This document shows positions 60,574-64,000 of a stretch of DNA of 64,000 nucleotides, one piece after another. The first letter of the stretch is position 1; each line of letters begins with the position of its first letter. Source of the stretch: Sympetrum striolatum (taxonomy: Eukaryota; Arthropoda; Insecta; Odonata; Libellulidae); NCBI GenBank assembly GCA_947579665.1, contig OX388350.1:40333393-40397392 (forward strand). Direction: 5' to 3'. The notes below the pieces were generated by a model. That model was not told the DNA's origin, ran no database searches, and was given only the letters and a program-made list of their open reading frames with translations. A program made the translations under genes and the position numbers.

Positions 60574-61800
60574 TTAATCGATAAATCCTCTATCTACATA
60601 ATCATTTATAACACCTACAATTAACTTCTGTATTTCGCTGTCTTTCATGCAACATGAATGTCTGAAGGTGATCTTAGCCATAGCATCTTCTTCTGTGAAA
60701 TTATTTTCTTCCTCGTACTCGCCTCCACGAATTAACGGTGCAGCTAGTATAGCAGAACCTATAGACATCATGGCGTATTTTCTAATCTGCTGCTTTAAAG
60801 CATTCATAGAAAGAGCCTCAGGATTGGCACCAAATTTTCGAACAGCGTTTTTCAAAGCTGATAGGTACGTCAGCAGGAAATCTTCGAAGTGAGCATCTCG
60901 TAATGCCTTTGATACAGAGGTATTGAATGTATACATCACGTCTAGGATGGGCGATGTGTAAAGCATTATCTGAAAATCGAGAAAACGGATGTCTGTCGGA
61001 GGGTTACCTTGGAATAGGATGTTATTGGTCCAAGGATCACCATGCACCAAAACCGAAAAGTCATCTTTCATCAGGGAGAACTCCGTCATCATTCGGTTGT
61101 ATCTACCGGAAAGAAACGGTTCTAGCTTTTTGGCTGCGTCTGGTGACAGCTGTCGGACCCCGCTCTCTACAGATGTGACAAACTCTTGGAACTGATGGTC
61201 GTACTTTGTCCTATATTCTGGCTTATGGAAAGTGTGGCTCATGAGTCTATCCGAAAGCTTCTTGAAAGTACTAGGGTCCTTTTGTTTCATCGCATAGGAG
61301 AAGGCATGGAATGTTCCAAGTGATTCCATAACCAGCATGCATTCTTCATAGGATAGACCCATCTTTCTGTCTCTCATCGTGAATCCAGACTTCCTGAGGT
61401 CATCCAGGATCATGAAGTCGTTAACTCCGTCGCTCTTAGCTTTGTAACATTTCGGAATGAAAGACAACAGGTCCACGCCTGCTTGGTTGTGCTTCTCCTG
61501 GAAGTCTCTGAAAGCTGGGGCAACGTTTGAGTAAAAGTTCACTTCGCGTGCAAATGTGGACGCGGAACTCAGCGATTCATTGACCTTTTTGTCTCCATGC
61601 ATCTTCTTCAGGACCAAGGGCAAGGTTTTGGGGTTTCCGCCGGCAACTTTACCGGTAACTTCGATAGCAAATAGTACACCGAGGTAATTGTCCCCTGATT
61701 TAGTGAAGGGATTGGCCTCTATTCTGACGTCACCTCTGAAACCCAAATCATTCATAATCTCAAGGATGCAGCTTCTCTCTTCATCGCTGAGCACCTCCAT
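60574..61800 (-). CDS. ecdysteroid kinase-like (EcKL) protein 3
   Basis: Single-exon EcKL gene, 408 residues, starting with ATG at 61800 (MEVLSDEERS). Landmarks: VLKKMH (K65), FAREVNFY (E86), hinge ILDDL (131-135), catalytic HGDPWTNN (253-260) and FLDFQ (D275). The motif is canonical and the length is identical within one residue to EcKL 1, so it is probably active. An initiator-like TCATTC lies about 23 bp upstream of the ATG. It is the most upstream member of the cluster in transcription direction. The paralogues share GGEYEEE, CCMKD or ICMKD and the C-terminal DYxxxGF/Y block, which supports origin by tandem duplication. Confidence 0.94.
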   Translation of the reverse strand: MEVLSDEERSCILEIMNDLGFRGDVRIEANPFTKSGDNYLGVLFAIEVTGKVAGGNPKTLPLVLKKMHGDKKVNESLSSASTFAREVNFYSNVAPAFRDFQEKHNQAGVDLLSFIPKCYKAKSDGVNDFMILDDLRKSGFTMRDRKMGLSYEECMLVMESLGTFHAFSYAMKQKDPSTFKKLSDRLMSHTFHKPEYRTKYDHQFQEFVTSVESGVRQLSPDAAKKLEPFLSGRYNRMMTEFSLMKDDFSVLVHGDPWTNNILFQGNPPTDIRFLDFQIMLYTSPILDVMYTFNTSVSKALRDAHFEDFLLTYLSALKNAVRKFGANPEALSMNALKQQIRKYAMMSIGSAILAAPLIRGGEYEEENNFTEEDAMAKITFRHSCCMKDSEIQKLIVGVINDYVDRGFID

Positions 61801-62693
61801 GCCGTTCGATCATTTGACTATGGAATGATGGAAATGGTAAATTCGAGAGGAAGTTCGTCGTTATCATGATTCGTTAAATATTAGCATTACCTCGACTATG
61901 AGGCTTTTCTTTTTCCATCCGATCATATGTTACGTAATCCAGTAATTGGAAATCGTTATCTCCTTTCCTAGACGCTAGGATGGGAACATAACTTCAGGCA
62001 TTGCTCAATTTCAGCAATGCCTCCTATCTATTCTCTAGTCATGCTCCGCTTTGTGAATAGACAATGGTTTTTTAATCTTTTCGCCCGGAGGACAAAATAA
62101 AATATTTTATCAAACGCGCGGTCCAACGAGGTCACCTTACTTTCGTTTTTCAGGAAATTCACGTAAATATGTTTGTATAGATTTTTTGGGCAGAAAATCT
62201 CGTACAGGTAAGGAAATACCTGTATAATATATATTTTTTTACAAGGGGGAGGTCGAATTTCTTGCTTTTACTCCCAGAAATTGAAGAATTAAAAATTGTA
62301 ATTATACTCAGTATCCGGCAGAATAATTACCATTACAGTATCATTAGGAAGACTAATGAATGCTGACACATAAAAGAGTAAATCTTTTATATTAACAATT
62401 TGATGAAAAATATAGAACTAAAATAATTATGTAAAAAGGAAGACCTCAAAGTTTTCACTCTCAAATTTAGGATGGTGATTTACAATTTCATTCTACATAA
62501 ATTAATGGGTAATTCAGAAAACCAAAAATTCCTTTATGCTGTGATTAAAGCTTAATACACATACAAATGAATTGTGTTACAGAGTTTATATTTATGTAAT
62601 ACCTGGTGTACAGCCAAAAACAATGAAGTAATATTTTGGTATGTTTTCCATAGTAAAGTCAGTTGTCAACTTATGCGATATACGATGGTATGA
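61801..62693. other. intergenic, promoter side of EcKL 3
   Basis: No gene was recognised. The first 50 bp contain the likely transcription start region of EcKL 3. Confidence 0.4.
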
Positions 62694-62701
62694 CTTACAG
62701 C

Positions 62702-62956
62702 CAGGAACGGATCTAGAAAAAAATTTCGGGGGGGGTCCGATCAAAATATTTTAAAATAAAAGACATTTCGGCTTTCACAAAACGTAACGATAGAATTGTG
62801 TTAGACAAATTCGAATATTCTAGCTCCTGATTGCTTACTAGATTGTGTGTTTATTTGCGTTATTTGAGTTTCATTTTCGAAAAATAGGCACAAGTGATAT
62901 TTCGGGGGGGGGGGGGAGTCCGGACCCCCAGGACCACCCCCCTGGATCCGTCCCTG
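62702..62956. mobile_element. hAT-type MITE with perfect 8-bp TSD
   Basis: The 255-bp element is flanked by CTTACAGC (62694-62701 and 62957-62964). Terminal inverted repeats are CAGGAACGGATCTAG on the left and CAGGGACGGATCCAG read inward from the right. Poly-G tracts follow inside each arm, up to about a dozen consecutive G near 62905. It is non-coding. The 8-bp TSD and the CAGG-type ends are typical of the hAT superfamily. The perfect TSD argues for a fairly young insertion. Confidence 0.88.
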
Positions 62957-63170
62957 CTTACAGCTGAGAAGGGATGTGAATGGTGAAGATTAAATAATCA
63001 ACTAATAGAATAGTTAAGTGTTCATGATATCTCTATATTAATTAGACATGCAAAAAATTAGTTTCAGTAAGAAATAATTGTGGTGAGTTGAGGGAGTTTG
63101 TGTACAACAAATGTTAAGCAGGCAGTATCACCTATATACCCCTCGGTGGTTAAGGGTTATATTTTATGTT

Positions 63171-63237
63171 CGGCGTATAAGTCGACCCCTGGTTTTTGAG
63201 ATATTTTTTTAGGCTTCAAAGGTCGACTTATACGCCG
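63171..63237. repeat. 67-bp hairpin element
   Basis: Perfect 17-bp arms, CGGCGTATAAGTCGACC at 63171-63187 and GGTCGACTTATACGCCG at 63221-63237, enclose a 33-bp T-rich loop. It is probably a tiny MITE or a transposon-end remnant; no clear TSD. Confidence 0.8.
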
Positions 63238-64000
63238 GCATATATCTTTGTGGTGTTCTTGAATACACCGACAATGGTTTGCTTTCTATTTATTTAATAA
63301 TTTAGTGAAAACAGATATACCTCATTTGTCTTTAGGGAAACATAATTCCTTTCAGAGGAAGGGAATCTAATTGAATATTTAAGTCTGTACCTGCATCATT
63401 TAAAAGTTTAGGTCATGTAGCAAGATAATCAGTTGTAAAAACATGGTTTTACTCTGTTATTGCTCTATTTTTCTCTAAGATCTTCCATTCTTATTGTACC
63501 TTGAGTGCTTATCTACTTATCTAACTCAGAAGAAGGAGGATAATTCATGCCTGAATTAAAATATCTGGAAATTGCATACATCTTCTTTCCGCAGTCTATG
63601 TCAACTGAGATGTTTTCCCTCACAATAATTCTCTTGACTAGTCATGATTGATTCATTTGTCTTAACCCTGAACAATTTTCTTAAAAAATACTGAAAATAT
63701 ATTGAAAATGATTTAGAATGCATATCAGTAACATTTAATTACATACATTCACTGTTAACTACATATTTGCTGTTACACAATGGCTCTTTCATCTTCCATG
63801 ATCAGTAAACTATGACACCTAAAGCCAGAATTGATTTTTAATTATATCTTTAGATACACGTACATCATGAAAAATGAAAAATTTGGAAAGGGACCATTTA
63901 TTCAAACTAGCTTGTGAACATTTAATGTGACCTTACATGTTTGGTAGGTTAACATAACTTGTAGTAGTAGTATTGTTAAAAGTGCTTCGACAGCTTAGGT
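63238..64000. other. intergenic, no gene seen
   Basis: AT-rich sequence without recognisable features up to the window end. Confidence 0.45.

Overview
The window looks like nuclear DNA from an arthropod, most likely an insect. It is AT-rich, gene-poor and full of decayed transposable elements. The intact protein genes are spliced or long single-exon genes, and three of them belong to the ecdysteroid kinase-like (EcKL) family, which is expanded in insects. The species cannot be named from the sequence.

Layout. From 1 to about 38,200 I find no convincing host gene. This part holds a solo LTR (3371-3588), several foldback or MITE-like elements (6273-6508, 13356-13570, 16570-16859, 17690-17995, 25210-25520), LINE reverse-transcriptase remnants (14340-15230 minus, 15300-15570 plus, 23270-23725 plus, 32830-34620 plus), a decayed mariner (35050-35540 minus), and a complete hAT unit (19620-22615) with a perfect 8-bp target-site duplication, inserted inside a Penelope-like element.

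From 38,206 to 44,980 there are two minus-strand host genes. The first is a divergent chaperonin-like protein that best fits BBS10; only its large last exon was found. The second is a complete five-exon FAD synthase gene (FLAD1) encoding 506 residues. Just upstream of FLAD1, at 45,360-47,275 on the opposite strand, lies a broken inverted copy of its 3' half (parts of exons 2, 3, 4 and 5 with intron sequence). A 60-bp perfect palindrome sits 27 bp upstream of the BBS10 splice acceptor.

From 47,300 to 53,500 there is repeat DNA only, including a small Penelope-like element with inverted ends. From 53,569 to 61,800 three single-exon EcKL genes lie in tandem on the minus strand. They share one architecture and each has a nearby poly(A) signal, so they look like local duplicates. 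The middle one carries an unusual substitution in the catalytic motif. The last 2 kb hold a 255-bp hAT-type MITE and a small hairpin.

The host genes do not form a pathway. BBS10 (ciliary chaperonin), FLAD1 (flavin cofactor synthesis) and the EcKLs (small-molecule phosphorylation, ecdysteroid or detoxification roles) are neighbours without an evident functional link. All family calls were made by eye from remembered motifs; no database search was run.
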